The notes under the pieces are model-generated. The model saw only the letters and a program-made list of their open reading frames with translations. It searched no databases and had not been told where the DNA came from. The translations under genes and the position numbers were made by a program. Below are positions 7,229 to 15,990 of a stretch of DNA of 64,000 nucleotides, one piece after another. The stretch comes from Streptomyces cirratus (GTDB taxonomy: Bacteria; Actinomycetota; Actinomycetes; Streptomycetales; Streptomycetaceae), in the NCBI RefSeq assembly GCF_014650775.1, contig NZ_BMVP01000003.1, positions 248,001-312,000 on the forward strand, in the 5' to 3' direction. The stretch's first letter is position 1; the number at the start of each line of letters is the position of its first letter.

Positions 7229-8055
7229 GCGCGCTCACCGTCCAAGGCCGCGAGGGCCAGCAGGCGTGCGTCCTGGTCGAGGGTCGCCGAGTGGCTCTTC
7301 TTGGTGTCCTCCAGGCCCGGCACCCCGCGCGCCTTGACGGTGTGGGCGATGACGGCCGTCGGCCGGCCCGGTTCCACCGGGCCCTGGAGGGCCTGCCTGA
7401 TCTGGTCGTGGTCGTGTCCGTCGATGGAGAGCACGCGCCAGCCGAAGCTGAGCCACTTGTCGGCCAGCGGTTCGAGGGACATGGTGTCCTCGGTCCGGCC
7501 GCTGATCTGCCACTTGTTGCGGTCCACGATCGCGGTCAGGTTGTCGGCGCCGAGGTGGGACGCCGCCATGGCCGCCTCCCAATTGGAGCCTTCCTGGAGT
7601 TCCCCGTCGCCGAGGATCACGAAGGCGCGGCCGTCGTGCCCGTAGCGGCGTTCGGCGAGGGCGACGCCCAGGCCCAGTGAGAGTCCGTGCCCGAGCGCGC
7701 CCGTGGAGAAGTCCACGCCGGGAAGGCGCTTCATCGGGTGGCCGCCCAGCCGGCTGCCCTCCTCGGCGTACGTCGCGCACTCCGCCTCCGGTATCACGCC
7801 CGTTGAGGCGAGCGCCGCGTAAAGGCCCGCGGAGGCCTGCCCCTTGCTCAGGATCAGGTAGTCGCGTTCCGCCGACGGTCCTTCACCGGCCGGCCGGCGC
7901 AGCACCTCGCCGTAGAGGACGGCCAAGAGGTCCGCGATCGACATGCTGCCGCCGATGTGCACGCCGTTGGGCGAGGCGCTCATCTCGATGACCTTGCGGC
8001 GGATGTCCTCGGCAAGTCGTGTGGCCACGTCGTGGAGTGGCGCCTGTGTGAGCAT
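7225..8055 (-). CDS. Transketolase, N-terminal TPP-binding subunit (split enzyme)
   Basis: 276 residues. The thiamine diphosphate motif GDGELQEGSNWEAAMAAS ends in VDRNKWQ, replacing the usual GDG-x(25-30)-N pattern with little change. HIGGSMSIADLLAVLYGEVL near residue 40 and GHGLSLGLGVALAERRYG are also typical. ATG 8055 was chosen over TTG 8070 because a GGAAGGA ribosome site lies directly before it. It is first in the leftward operon and is transcribed from the mirrored promoter region shared with the rightward ATP-grasp operon, which ties the two together. Confidence 0.88.
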   Translation of the reverse strand: MLTQAPLHDVATRLAEDIRRKVIEMSASPNGVHIGGSMSIADLLAVLYGEVLRRPAGEGPSAERDYLILSKGQASAGLYAALASTGVIPEAECATYAEEGSRLGGHPMKRLPGVDFSTGALGHGLSLGLGVALAERRYGHDGRAFVILGDGELQEGSNWEAAMAASHLGADNLTAIVDRNKWQISGRTEDTMSLEPLADKWLSFGWRVLSIDGHDHDQIRQALQGPVEPGRPTAVIAHTVKARGVPGLEDTKKSHSATLDQDARLLALAALDGERA

Positions 8056-8098
8056 GCTTGGTCCTTCCAAAGCCGTCAGCGTGCCGCTACCTCGCTAG

Positions 8099-8270
8099 AA
8101 CAAACCAACTGAGCTGTTTTGTCAAGGCTGCTCTTGAGCGGTTGAAATTGCCGTTCACGCCTCGCCAATTTCCCTGAGTTTTTACCGCAGTTGGCCAACA
8201 GAACCCCATTCCGGAAGAGCCGTCGAAGCGCGCTTGAGAGGCGTTGACAAAACCACACGGTTGGTTTTTT
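8099..8270. promoter_or_regulatory. Mirrored bidirectional promoter of the ATP-grasp cluster
   Basis: In the 264-bp gap, 8099-8125 and 8244-8270 are inverted copies of one 27-bp element (22 of 27 positions identical). Each holds a TTGACA -35 box reading outwards (leftward 8120-8125, rightward 8244-8249), followed by AAAC and a GTTGGTTT block at the spacer/-10 region. Between them GTTGGCCAAC at 8190-8199 is a perfect 10-bp palindrome made of the same GTTGG half-sites. One regulator bound to GTTGG/CCAAC could control both operons. Confidence 0.7.
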
Positions 8271-8319
8271 CTGACGTGGTCGCTGGTGTCGCCGACCGAA
8301 CAGGGATTGTGAGGACCAG

Positions 8320-9666
8320 ATGAGCGAGTTGTCCGAAGGCGCCCGATCTGAGCTGTGGGACTCCTCCGAGGACGTGGTGCGCAAGGCCGAGGGGCGCGCG
8401 GTCGGCGTGCTGGTCGACGCGTACGGCACCGGCAACCACCTGCCGGCCGCCTTCAACCGCCAGGGGATCGAAGTCATCCACCTGCAGAGCTCCCCCGAGC
8501 CGATAGCCCGCATGCAGGCCTGGGACAGGTCGAGTTACCTCGGCGCGCTCGTGTACGAGGACGGGAGCACCGAGCGCACCCTCAAGGAGATCCAGCCTCT
8601 GTTCGTCCTCCCCGGCCAGGAGCCGGGTGTGCGGCTCGCTGACCAGCTGAGCGAAGCACTGGGCCTGCGCACCAACGGGACCGAGCTCTCCGAGGCCCGC
8701 CGCAACAAGTACAAGATGATCGGGGCCGTGGCCGCCGCCGGGCTGCGCACCGCCGCCCAGCTGGTCACCGAGGACGTGGAGCAGGCCGTCGCGTGGGCAC
8801 AGGTCGCCGGGCGCTGGCCGTGCGTCGCCAAACCGCTGTCGTCCGCCTCCACGGACGGTGTCTTCATCTGCCGCGACGCCGACGCGCTGCGCGCCGCCTT
8901 CCCGTCCATCCTCGGCAGCACCACGGTGTTCAACGGCGCGAACACGCAGGTGCTCGTTCAGAGTTTCCTGGAGGGGACCGAGTACATCATCGACACCGTG
9001 AGCGTCGACGGGCACGCCCACGTCTGCGGTGTGTGGCAGTACGAGAAGCGCGTGCTGGCGAACGGCAAGCCGATCTACAACCGCGACATCCTGGTCTCGC
9101 CCACCGACCCGGCGGCCGTCGCCCTGATCGACTACACCCGCTCGATGCTGGACGCGCTGCGCATCCACAACGGCCCGGCGCACACCGAGGTGATCATCAC
9201 CCCGGACGGCCCCGCCCTCGTGGAGGTCGGCGCCCGGGTCAACGGCCACCTGCACCCCGAATTCCACCAGCGGTGCATCGGCACGAACAGTGCCGACCTG
9301 ACCGCGCTGGCCTACGCCCACCCCGAGCGGTTCCTCGCCGAATACGGCGACGGCGTCTACCGCAGGCAGCAGCCCGCGGTCGTCTACAACGCGCCGACGG
9401 AACTGTCCGGCGAGGTGCTGGCCGTCAACCACGCGCTGGTCGAGGAGATCCGCCGCCGGCCGTCGGTGGTGGACCTCATGCTCAAGCGCAAGCCCGGCGA
9501 CGTCATCGTGCCGACCCTCGACCTGCTCACCAGCCCGCTGCGGGTGTTCCTGACCGCTCCCGACGCGGCCACGGTCGAGGCCGACTACCGGTTCATCGAG
9601 TCCGTCCGCGAGTCGATCTACGAGGTCCGGCCCGTCCGCTCCCGGGTCGCCTGCGGAGCGGTGTGA
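8320..9666 (+). CDS. ATP-grasp ligase 1
   Basis: 448 residues. An N-terminal Rossmann-like pre-ATP-grasp domain (VGVLVDAYGTGNHLPAAF) is followed by the ATP-grasp fold (about 130-330): KYKMIGAVAAAG, the ATP-binding lysine in WPCVAKPLSSASTDGVF, and metal-ligand residues in HTEVIITPDGPALVEVGARVNG. The C-terminal 100 residues resemble the tail domain of BacD-type L-amino-acid ligases. Members join an acyl-phosphate carboxylate to an amine. GAGGA precedes the ATG. It is the first rightward gene and its stop overlaps the MFS start (TGATG). Confidence 0.88.
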   Translation: MSELSEGARSELWDSSEDVVRKAEGRAVGVLVDAYGTGNHLPAAFNRQGIEVIHLQSSPEPIARMQAWDRSSYLGALVYEDGSTERTLKEIQPLFVLPGQEPGVRLADQLSEALGLRTNGTELSEARRNKYKMIGAVAAAGLRTAAQLVTEDVEQAVAWAQVAGRWPCVAKPLSSASTDGVFICRDADALRAAFPSILGSTTVFNGANTQVLVQSFLEGTEYIIDTVSVDGHAHVCGVWQYEKRVLANGKPIYNRDILVSPTDPAAVALIDYTRSMLDALRIHNGPAHTEVIITPDGPALVEVGARVNGHLHPEFHQRCIGTNSADLTALAYAHPERFLAEYGDGVYRRQQPAVVYNAPTELSGEVLAVNHALVEEIRRRPSVVDLMLKRKPGDVIVPTLDLLTSPLRVFLTAPDAATVEADYRFIESVRESIYEVRPVRSRVACGAV

Positions 9667-10952
9667 TGTCGCAGCAGACGAACGCCCCCCGGCAGAAGGC
9701 CGGACTGCGCACGAACATCGCCGGCCTGCGGCCGATCGCCGCGCTGCTCGCCACGGTGGCCCTGTCGCGCAGTGCGGTCGTGCTCTACCCGTTCTACGGG
9801 GTCTACCTGGCCAGCGAGCGGCAGGGCCTGACGGTCGACGTGATCGGCCTGATCGTCGGCATGTTCGGTCTGGGCGCGCTGATCGCGGGTGTGGCCAGCG
9901 GCGCGCTGGCGGCCCGGGTGCGCGAACAGCGGCTCGCGGTCATGGGGCTCGCCGGTGTGGCGGGGATCGTGGTGGTCATCTCGTTCACCACGCAGCTGTG
10001 GATGCTCGCGGGCCTCACCGCGCTCTGGGGCTTCTGCTACGAGCTGGTCAACCCGATCGCCTACACGCTCGTGGCCCGGGTCATGCCGCAGGCGCAGCGG
10101 CGGTTCGCCTTCTCGGCGGTGCGCCTCGCCATCAACCTGGGCATGGGCATCGGGCCCGTGATCGCCGGGGTCCTGTTCAACGTCAGCCCGGGGCTGCTGC
10201 CCTGGGGCACCGCGATCGGGTACGTCGTCTCGGCGTTCATCCTGGCGCGGGCGCGGATCGCGGTGGGCCCGGCGTCCGACGGGGAGCAGGGCGAGGGGGC
10301 CGGCTCGGGGGACGGCGGCGTGCAGGGCCGGCCCGGGCTGCGCTTTTGGAGCTTCCTCGCGGCGACGACCCCCATCCACCTCGCCTACGCGCTGCCGTCC
10401 ACCGTGGCCAGCGTGTACGTGATCCACACGCTGGGCCAGTCGGCCGGCTGGGCCAGTGCGATCTTCGCGGTGAACGCCTTCATGGTGCTCACCTGCGAGA
10501 TGGCCCTCAATCACGCGATGCTCGAACTCAGCCGCCGGATCAGCCTGTTGATCGGTTACGCGTGCGCCACCGTCGGCTTCGTCCTCATGGGCTTCGGTGC
10601 CCACCAGACCTGGCTGCTGCTCGTGGCCACCGCGGTGTGGACGGTCGGCGAGATGATCGTCTACCCGGTGATGCCGGACCACATCAGCGCCATCACCCCG
10701 GACCGGCTCAAGGTCCGCAACATGGGCTTCTACACGGCCCACTTCAACCTCGGTGTGGTGCTCGCACCGCTGATCTTCCTGCCCCTGGTGCAGGCGCTCG
10801 GCCCGGTCGCCTCGTGGTCGCTCGTCGGCGGCGTCCTGCTGGTCGGCCTGGTGACGACCGCCGTGATCAGCAACTCGCCGCGCATCTGGGGCCCCGAGAA
10901 GGTGCAGGCCCCGCCCGCCCCCGCTCCCGCCCCCGCGCTGGCCACCCAGTAG
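9666..10952 (+). CDS. MFS transporter 1
   Basis: 428 residues with about twelve hydrophobic segments in two halves and a hydrophilic, Gly/Glu-rich central loop (about 205-222). The C-terminus is a Pro/Ala-rich tail. The first cytoplasmic loop (SGALAARVREQRLAV) resembles the MFS motif-A position. It overlaps the ligase stop by one base. In this setting it most likely exports the cluster product, giving self-protection. Confidence 0.85.
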   Translation: MSQQTNAPRQKAGLRTNIAGLRPIAALLATVALSRSAVVLYPFYGVYLASERQGLTVDVIGLIVGMFGLGALIAGVASGALAARVREQRLAVMGLAGVAGIVVVISFTTQLWMLAGLTALWGFCYELVNPIAYTLVARVMPQAQRRFAFSAVRLAINLGMGIGPVIAGVLFNVSPGLLPWGTAIGYVVSAFILARARIAVGPASDGEQGEGAGSGDGGVQGRPGLRFWSFLAATTPIHLAYALPSTVASVYVIHTLGQSAGWASAIFAVNAFMVLTCEMALNHAMLELSRRISLLIGYACATVGFVLMGFGAHQTWLLLVATAVWTVGEMIVYPVMPDHISAITPDRLKVRNMGFYTAHFNLGVVLAPLIFLPLVQALGPVASWSLVGGVLLVGLVTTAVISNSPRIWGPEKVQAPPAPAPAPALATQ

Positions 10953-11042
10953 CGATGCGCCGGTCCTGACGGCCGGCGCCCCTCCCGGAAGAACGGCGCC
11001 CTTTGCCGATCCCCGTCCCCCAAGAGAGAAAACGGATTCCAG

Positions 11043-12563
11043 GTGCACCCTGACCACGACACCGGTGGGAGCAACGCGCTGCCGCTGAGCGGACGCATCG
11101 GCAAAGGACCGAGCGAACTGCTGCGGGAAGAAGTCCTCGACCCGCAGTTCCGTTACGAGGCCGAGCATCTCCTGCCCCACTACATCGCGATCGAGAAGGC
11201 GCTGGTCGCCGAATACCTGCGCATGGGACTGGTCACGGCCGGCCAGGCCGCGGAACTGAACGGGCTGCTGGACTCGGTGACCCGTGAGGAACTGCTGGCG
11301 GGACGCGAGGCGAACATGTCGGACATCGCCTTCTCGCTGGAACGCCACGTCGAGACACGGCTCGCCGAGCCGGTCGCGGCCTGGCACGTGGACCGCAGCC
11401 GCAACGACCTCCAGGCCTGCGCCCAGTTGATGTCGGGCCGGGTGCGGCTGGTCTCGGCCGCCGAGGCGCTGCTGGCCTTCGGGCGGGCGGCGGGGCGGCT
11501 GGCCGCTCGGTACGCCGACGACCCCATGCCCGGCTACACCCACTTGCAGGCCGCCCAGATCATCTCGCCCGGGTTCTACCTCGCGGCGCTGTCCGAGCAG
11601 GTGCTGCACACGGCGCGGCGACTGCTCGCCACCTACGACGGCATCGACGCCTGTCCCCTGGGCGCCGGCGCCATGTCGGGCCAGGAACTGGCCTGGGACC
11701 GCGGGCGGCTGGCCGCCCTGCTGGGGTTCCGAAGGGTGCAGCCCGTCGCCCTGACCTCGGTCGCCTACCGCGGCTGGGTCCTGGAGATCACGGCCGAGTT
11801 CAGCGTGTTCGGGGTGGCCCTGAGCCGTTTCACCACCGACCTGATGGCGTGGGGCAGCAGCGCCTACGGCTATCTCGACCTGCCGGACGAGCTCTCCGGG
11901 ATCTCCTCGGCGATGCCGCAGAAGAAGAACTTCCCGGTGCTCGAACGGATCCGCGGCAAGTCCGCGCACCTGTCCTCGGCCCACATGGACGCGGTCCTCG
12001 GGCAGCGCAACACGCCGTTCTCCAACTCGGTCGAGGTGTCGAAGGAAGCGGGATCGCAGCTCTCCTTCGCCTTCGAGACCTTCGAGAGCGTGCTGCGGCT
12101 GTCCACGGCGGTCCTGGAACACGTGCGGTTCGACACGAAGCGCATGAACGAGGCGTGCGAGCGGGAGTTCCTCGGCGGCTTCGCCCTGGCCAACGCCCTC
12201 ACGCTGCGCGAAGGAGTGCCGTGGCGGCGGGCCCAGGTGATCTCGGGCCGGTACATCGTCGCCGCCATGGAGGCCGGCCTCGCGCCCGCGCAGACCGATG
12301 CGGGCCTGCTCAAGCGGACCGCCGCGGAACTCGGCTTCGAGCTGACGGCCCCGGAATCGGTGCTGGCCGGAACCTTCGACGTACGGCACGCCCTGAACGC
12401 ACCGCGCTCCGAGGGCTCCGCCCGGCCGGAGGCGGTCGCGGCCGTACTGCGAGCGCAGGACAAGGAATTCGAACGGCTGGGGGAGGAATGGGCGGCCCGC
12501 GCCCGGTCCACCCGTAGCGGACACGGAGGAGAAGAGCATGACAGTGCAGCCGTACACGCCTGA
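11043..12563 (+). CDS. Argininosuccinate lyase/fumarase superfamily enzyme
   Basis: 506 residues, mostly helical. Conserved regions of the superfamily are present: DRSRNDLQACAQ (about 117-128), PGYTHLQ (163-169), CPLGAGAMSG (204-213) and the C3 loop ISSAMPQKKN (287-296), in which the first Gly of the usual GSSxMPxKxN is Ile. Family members remove fumarate or a similar leaving group from an N-adduct, so this enzyme could complete an aspartate-dependent amination or cleave a related adduct. GTG 11043 is uncertain because the ribosome site is weak. Its 3' end overlaps the GHMP kinase by 26 bp. Confidence 0.83.
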   Translation: MHPDHDTGGSNALPLSGRIGKGPSELLREEVLDPQFRYEAEHLLPHYIAIEKALVAEYLRMGLVTAGQAAELNGLLDSVTREELLAGREANMSDIAFSLERHVETRLAEPVAAWHVDRSRNDLQACAQLMSGRVRLVSAAEALLAFGRAAGRLAARYADDPMPGYTHLQAAQIISPGFYLAALSEQVLHTARRLLATYDGIDACPLGAGAMSGQELAWDRGRLAALLGFRRVQPVALTSVAYRGWVLEITAEFSVFGVALSRFTTDLMAWGSSAYGYLDLPDELSGISSAMPQKKNFPVLERIRGKSAHLSSAHMDAVLGQRNTPFSNSVEVSKEAGSQLSFAFETFESVLRLSTAVLEHVRFDTKRMNEACEREFLGGFALANALTLREGVPWRRAQVISGRYIVAAMEAGLAPAQTDAGLLKRTAAELGFELTAPESVLAGTFDVRHALNAPRSEGSARPEAVAAVLRAQDKEFERLGEEWAARARSTRSGHGGEEHDSAAVHA

Positions 12564-13539
12564 ACTCGACGGGCTGGCCGAACCGGACGGACTGCCGCGC
12601 ACGCGCAGCGCCGGCGTCGGCAGGGCCTTCGGAACGTTCGGGGAGCTCCTCCAGGGCGTACTGCCCGGCACCGGCGGGCATTTCATGGTGACGTCACCGG
12701 TGGCTGCCTGGTCCACGGCGACCTTCGCGCACGAACCCGACTCGACGTCCATCCACGTGGCGCCCCGCCACAAACGCAAGGCGGCGAAGCTCGCGCAGCG
12801 GGCCCTTCGCGCCGCGGGCCACAGCGGCGGCGGCCAGCTGCGCATCGGCAGCGAACTGCCCGAGGGCAAGGGCATGGCCAGCTCGTCGGCGGACCTCGTG
12901 GCCACGGCGCGCGCGGTGGCCGACGCCCTGGGCGTCCGCTTCACCCCGGCGGACATCGAGGCGCTGCTGCGGGGCATCGAACCGTCGGACGGTGTCATGT
13001 ACGACGAGATCGTGGCGTTCAGCCACCGCGAGGTCCGCCTCCGCGAACGCCTGGGGACCGTACCGTCGATGACCGTCATCGCCTACGACGAAGGCGGACA
13101 GGTGGACACCATCAGCCACAACCACGCGGCCACGGCGCCCAGCGCGCCGGAGCAGCGCGAGTACGCCGGCCTGCTCGACCAGGCGCGCGACGCCATCCGC
13201 GCCTCGGACCTGCGCGCGCTGGGCCGCGTCGCCACCCGCAGCGCCGAGCTGAACGCCCGCCACATGCCCCGTCCGTCCCTGCCCACCCTCCAGCGCATCT
13301 GCCGCGACATCGACGGGCTCGGCATCGCCTGCGCCCACAGCGGCACGATGCTCGGCATCCTGCTGCCCCACGACGATCCCGAGACGTCGCTCAAGGCCGA
13401 GATCGCGCTCGCCGCGTGTGCCTCGCTGCCCGGCACCACGATGCTCCACCGCTCCCTTGGCCATGGCGACGACTGGTCCTACGGAGGACTCCGCCCGCTC
13501 GCCGCCTCCGCCCCCGTGGCGGCCCCTACCAGCGTCTGA
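12538..13539 (+). CDS. GHMP kinase, PduX (threonine kinase)-like
   Basis: 333 residues. The GHMP ATP-binding loop PEGKGMASSSAD spans 108-119 and closely resembles PduX, the L-threonine kinase of cobalamin synthesis; GTFGELLQG at 32-40 and a late AHSGTMLGIL are also typical. No cobalamin genes are nearby, so the natural inference is phosphorylation of a hydroxy-amino acid (Thr, Ser or homologue) that a PLP enzyme then substitutes or eliminates; the next gene is such an enzyme. A strong GGAGGAGAAG precedes ATG 12538 inside the lyase gene. Confidence 0.83.
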   Translation: MTVQPYTPELDGLAEPDGLPRTRSAGVGRAFGTFGELLQGVLPGTGGHFMVTSPVAAWSTATFAHEPDSTSIHVAPRHKRKAAKLAQRALRAAGHSGGGQLRIGSELPEGKGMASSSADLVATARAVADALGVRFTPADIEALLRGIEPSDGVMYDEIVAFSHREVRLRERLGTVPSMTVIAYDEGGQVDTISHNHAATAPSAPEQREYAGLLDQARDAIRASDLRALGRVATRSAELNARHMPRPSLPTLQRICRDIDGLGIACAHSGTMLGILLPHDDPETSLKAEIALAACASLPGTTMLHRSLGHGDDWSYGGLRPLAASAPVAAPTSV

Positions 13540-13548
13540 GGAAGAGAC

Positions 13549-15831
13549 ATGCTCTTTCAAACCGTCTACGACATGGTCGGGCACACCCCGCTCGTCCGGC
13601 TCGACCTCGATGTGCCGGACGGGACCGAGGTGTACGCGAAGCTGGAACTCGCCAATCCCTTCGGCATGAAGGACCGGGTGGCCAAGAGCGTCATCGAGGA
13701 GGCGCGCCGTATCGGGGCGCTGCTGCCGGGTGCTCCCATCGTGGAGAGTTCCTCCGGCACGATGGCCCTCGGGGTGGCTCTGGTGGGCCGCTCGCTCGGC
13801 CACCCGGTGCACATCGTCACCGATCCCCGTATCGACCCCATGACCATGGCGAAGCTGCGCTCGCTCGGCGCCCAGGTCCACGTGGTCCCCAAGATGAACG
13901 ACCAGGGCTGGCAGGGCGCCCGTCTGGAGCGCCTGGACGAGCTGATGCGGGACATGCCCGGCGCCTTCTGGCCGCGGCAGTACACCAACCCGGACAACCC
14001 GCGCGCCTACCGGGTCCTCGCCGACGAACTGCTGCGCGACCTGGGCACCGTGGACGTACTGGTGGGGGCGGTGGGCAGCGGCGGCTCCCTGTGCGGCAGC
14101 ACCCGCGCGCTGCGCCGGCGCCTGCCGGGGCTGCGGTCGGTCGGCGTGGACTGCGTGGGCAGTGCCCTGTTCGAGCAGCCGGACATGCCCAAGCGGCTCC
14201 AGAGCGGTCTCGGCAACAGCCTGTCGCCGCACAACCTCGACCGCGGGATCATCGACGAGGTGCACTGGCTCAACGACCACGAGGCGTTCGCGGCCGCCCG
14301 CGCCCTGGCCGGGGAGCAGCAGATCTTCGCGGGCAACACCTCGGGGTCGGTCTACCGGGTGCTGGCCGACGTGGCCGCCCGGGCGAAGCCGGGCAGCCGG
14401 ATCGTCGGCATCTTCCCGGACCGCGGCGACCGTTACACGGAGACCGTGTACAGCGACGAGTACTGGGCGCAGCACAAGGTGGCCGACCTGCCGCTGGCGT
14501 CCGAGCCGGCCGAGGTCGCCTACGGGACCCACGTGAGCCAGTGGTCGCGCGCCGAGGTGCGCCGGCCCCGGGAGCTGCCCAAGCGGGTGCTGTTCGTCGA
14601 GTCCAACACCACGGGCACCGGCATGATCGCCCTGTCCCGGGCGCGGGAGCTGGGGCTGACCCCGGTGCTGCTGACGGGCGGGCCGGAGCGCTACGCGGGC
14701 CTGGCGGAGACGGGCGCCGAGGTCGTCGTCTGCGACACCGGTTCGCCGGCCGAGCTGCGGGCCGTCATCAGCGGTCGGTACCCCCGCGAGGAGCTGGCCG
14801 GTATCACGACGACGAGTGACTTCTACGTGCCCGCGGTGGCCGGGCTGACCGACTGGCTGGGCCTGGCCGGGAACACGGCGGAGGCAGTGGCCGCCTGCCG
14901 CAACAAGGCGACGATGCGCGGTGTCCTGCGGGACGCGGGGGTCACCCAGCCGCGGTTCGCGATCCTGACGGACCTGGCGGACGTGGCCGGTGCGGTGGGC
15001 GCCGTGGGCCTGCCGTGCGTGGTGAAGCCCGCCGACGACTCCGGCTCGAACGGCGTGCTGCTGTGCTCCACCGTCGAGGCGGTGGCAGCGCACGCCGAGC
15101 GCGTCCTGGCGGTGACGACCAACGCGAGGGGGCTGCCGACCGCGCGGACGGTGCTCCTGGAGGAGTACCTCGACGGGCCCGAGTACAGCGTCGAGATGTT
15201 CTCCCACGACGGCGTCGCCACCTGTGTCGGCATCACCGCCAAGCAGGTCACGGCCGGCCCGCACTTCGTCGAGACCGGGCACCTGTTCCCCGCTCCCCTC
15301 ACGGGGCCGGTCGCGGGCGCCATCGCCGAGACGGTCAGCGGGGCCCTCAAGGCCATCGGCTGGGAACTCGGCCCGACCCACACGGAGGTCAAGCTCACCG
15401 AACGCGGTGCCGCCGTGATCGAGGTCAACCCGCGTCTGGCGGGCGGCATGATCCCGGAGGCGGTCCGTCAGGCCACCGGGACCGACCTGCTGGAGCAGCA
15501 GCTGCGGGCCGCCACCGGGATGCCGCTGGACCTGACCGCCTCGCACTCCGCGTCCGCCGGCATCAGGTTCCTGCTTCCCGAGGGTGCGGGGACGCTGCGC
15601 GGTGTCGACGGCGTCGACGCCGCGCGCGCCGTCGACGGGGTCACGTCGGTCGCGGTCACCGCCGCGGCGGGTGCCTTGGTACGGCCCGTCGAGAACGCCT
15701 ACGACCGGATCGGGCACGTCATCGCCACCGGCCCCGACGCGGCCGCGGTGACGCGCTCGCTGGACGCCGCGCTGGGCGAGCTGCGCATCGGCATCGCCAC
15801 CGGGGCGCCGCAGGGGGCGCAGGCCGGCTGA
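13549..15831 (+). CDS. PLP beta-substitution enzyme fused to ATP-grasp ligase
   Basis: 760 residues, two enzymes in one chain. Residues 1-325 are a fold-type II PLP enzyme of the cysteine-synthase group: Lys-41 in GMKDR is the Schiff-base residue and GAVGSGGSLCG is the phosphate loop. The usual TSGNTG substrate loop is [10 protein letters not shown] (66-75). Residues about 345-740 are an ATP-grasp ligase: VESNTTGTG pre-domain, CVVKPADDSGSNGV, HTEVKLTERGAAVIEVNPRLAGG. The enzyme may make an unusual amino acid and then couple it. A GAGGAAGAG ribosome site precedes the start. It ends the first rightward operon. Confidence 0.88.
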   Translation: MLFQTVYDMVGHTPLVRLDLDVPDGTEVYAKLELANPFGMKDRVAKSVIEEARRIGALLPGAPIVESSSGTMALGVALVGRSLGHPVHIVTDPRIDPMTMAKLRSLGAQVHVVPKMNDQGWQGARLERLDELMRDMPGAFWPRQYTNPDNPRAYRVLADELLRDLGTVDVLVGAVGSGGSLCGSTRALRRRLPGLRSVGVDCVGSALFEQPDMPKRLQSGLGNSLSPHNLDRGIIDEVHWLNDHEAFAAARALAGEQQIFAGNTSGSVYRVLADVAARAKPGSRIVGIFPDRGDRYTETVYSDEYWAQHKVADLPLASEPAEVAYGTHVSQWSRAEVRRPRELPKRVLFVESNTTGTGMIALSRARELGLTPVLLTGGPERYAGLAETGAEVVVCDTGSPAELRAVISGRYPREELAGITTTSDFYVPAVAGLTDWLGLAGNTAEAVAACRNKATMRGVLRDAGVTQPRFAILTDLADVAGAVGAVGLPCVVKPADDSGSNGVLLCSTVEAVAAHAERVLAVTTNARGLPTARTVLLEEYLDGPEYSVEMFSHDGVATCVGITAKQVTAGPHFVETGHLFPAPLTGPVAGAIAETVSGALKAIGWELGPTHTEVKLTERGAAVIEVNPRLAGGMIPEAVRQATGTDLLEQQLRAATGMPLDLTASHSASAGIRFLLPEGAGTLRGVDGVDAARAVDGVTSVAVTAAAGALVRPVENAYDRIGHVIATGPDAAAVTRSLDAALGELRIGIATGAPQGAQAG

Positions 15832-15847
15832 CCCCGCCCGGGCGGGG
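15832..15847 (+). terminator. Short palindromic terminator after fusion gene
   Basis: CCCCGCCCGGGCGGGG is a perfect 16-bp palindrome beginning at the base after the stop codon and followed by a T/C-rich stretch. It probably ends the first rightward arm of the cluster. Confidence 0.5.
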
Positions 15848-15990
15848 TGTCTCCTCCTCAGGGCCGGCGGACGACCGGTCGTCGCGGGCGCGCGGCGGCC
15901 GGTCCCCGCGTGTGCGGGGCCGTCATCCGGCGCCCGCCCCCGGCGTGTGATCATGGCCCGTCGGCACACCTGCGCCTCATGGGGGGGACC

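Noticed and set aside
5235..7238. A single 667-codon frame covering the permease and the transketolase region
   Set aside because: The upstream part is a shadow of the transketolase gene in another frame; only the segment after the ATG at 6242 is a normal permease.
9618..13079. A 1153-codon minus-strand open frame
   Set aside because: Very long antisense frames are common in high-GC DNA. It is Gly/Arg/His-rich with no domain, and lies opposite the MFS, lyase and kinase genes.
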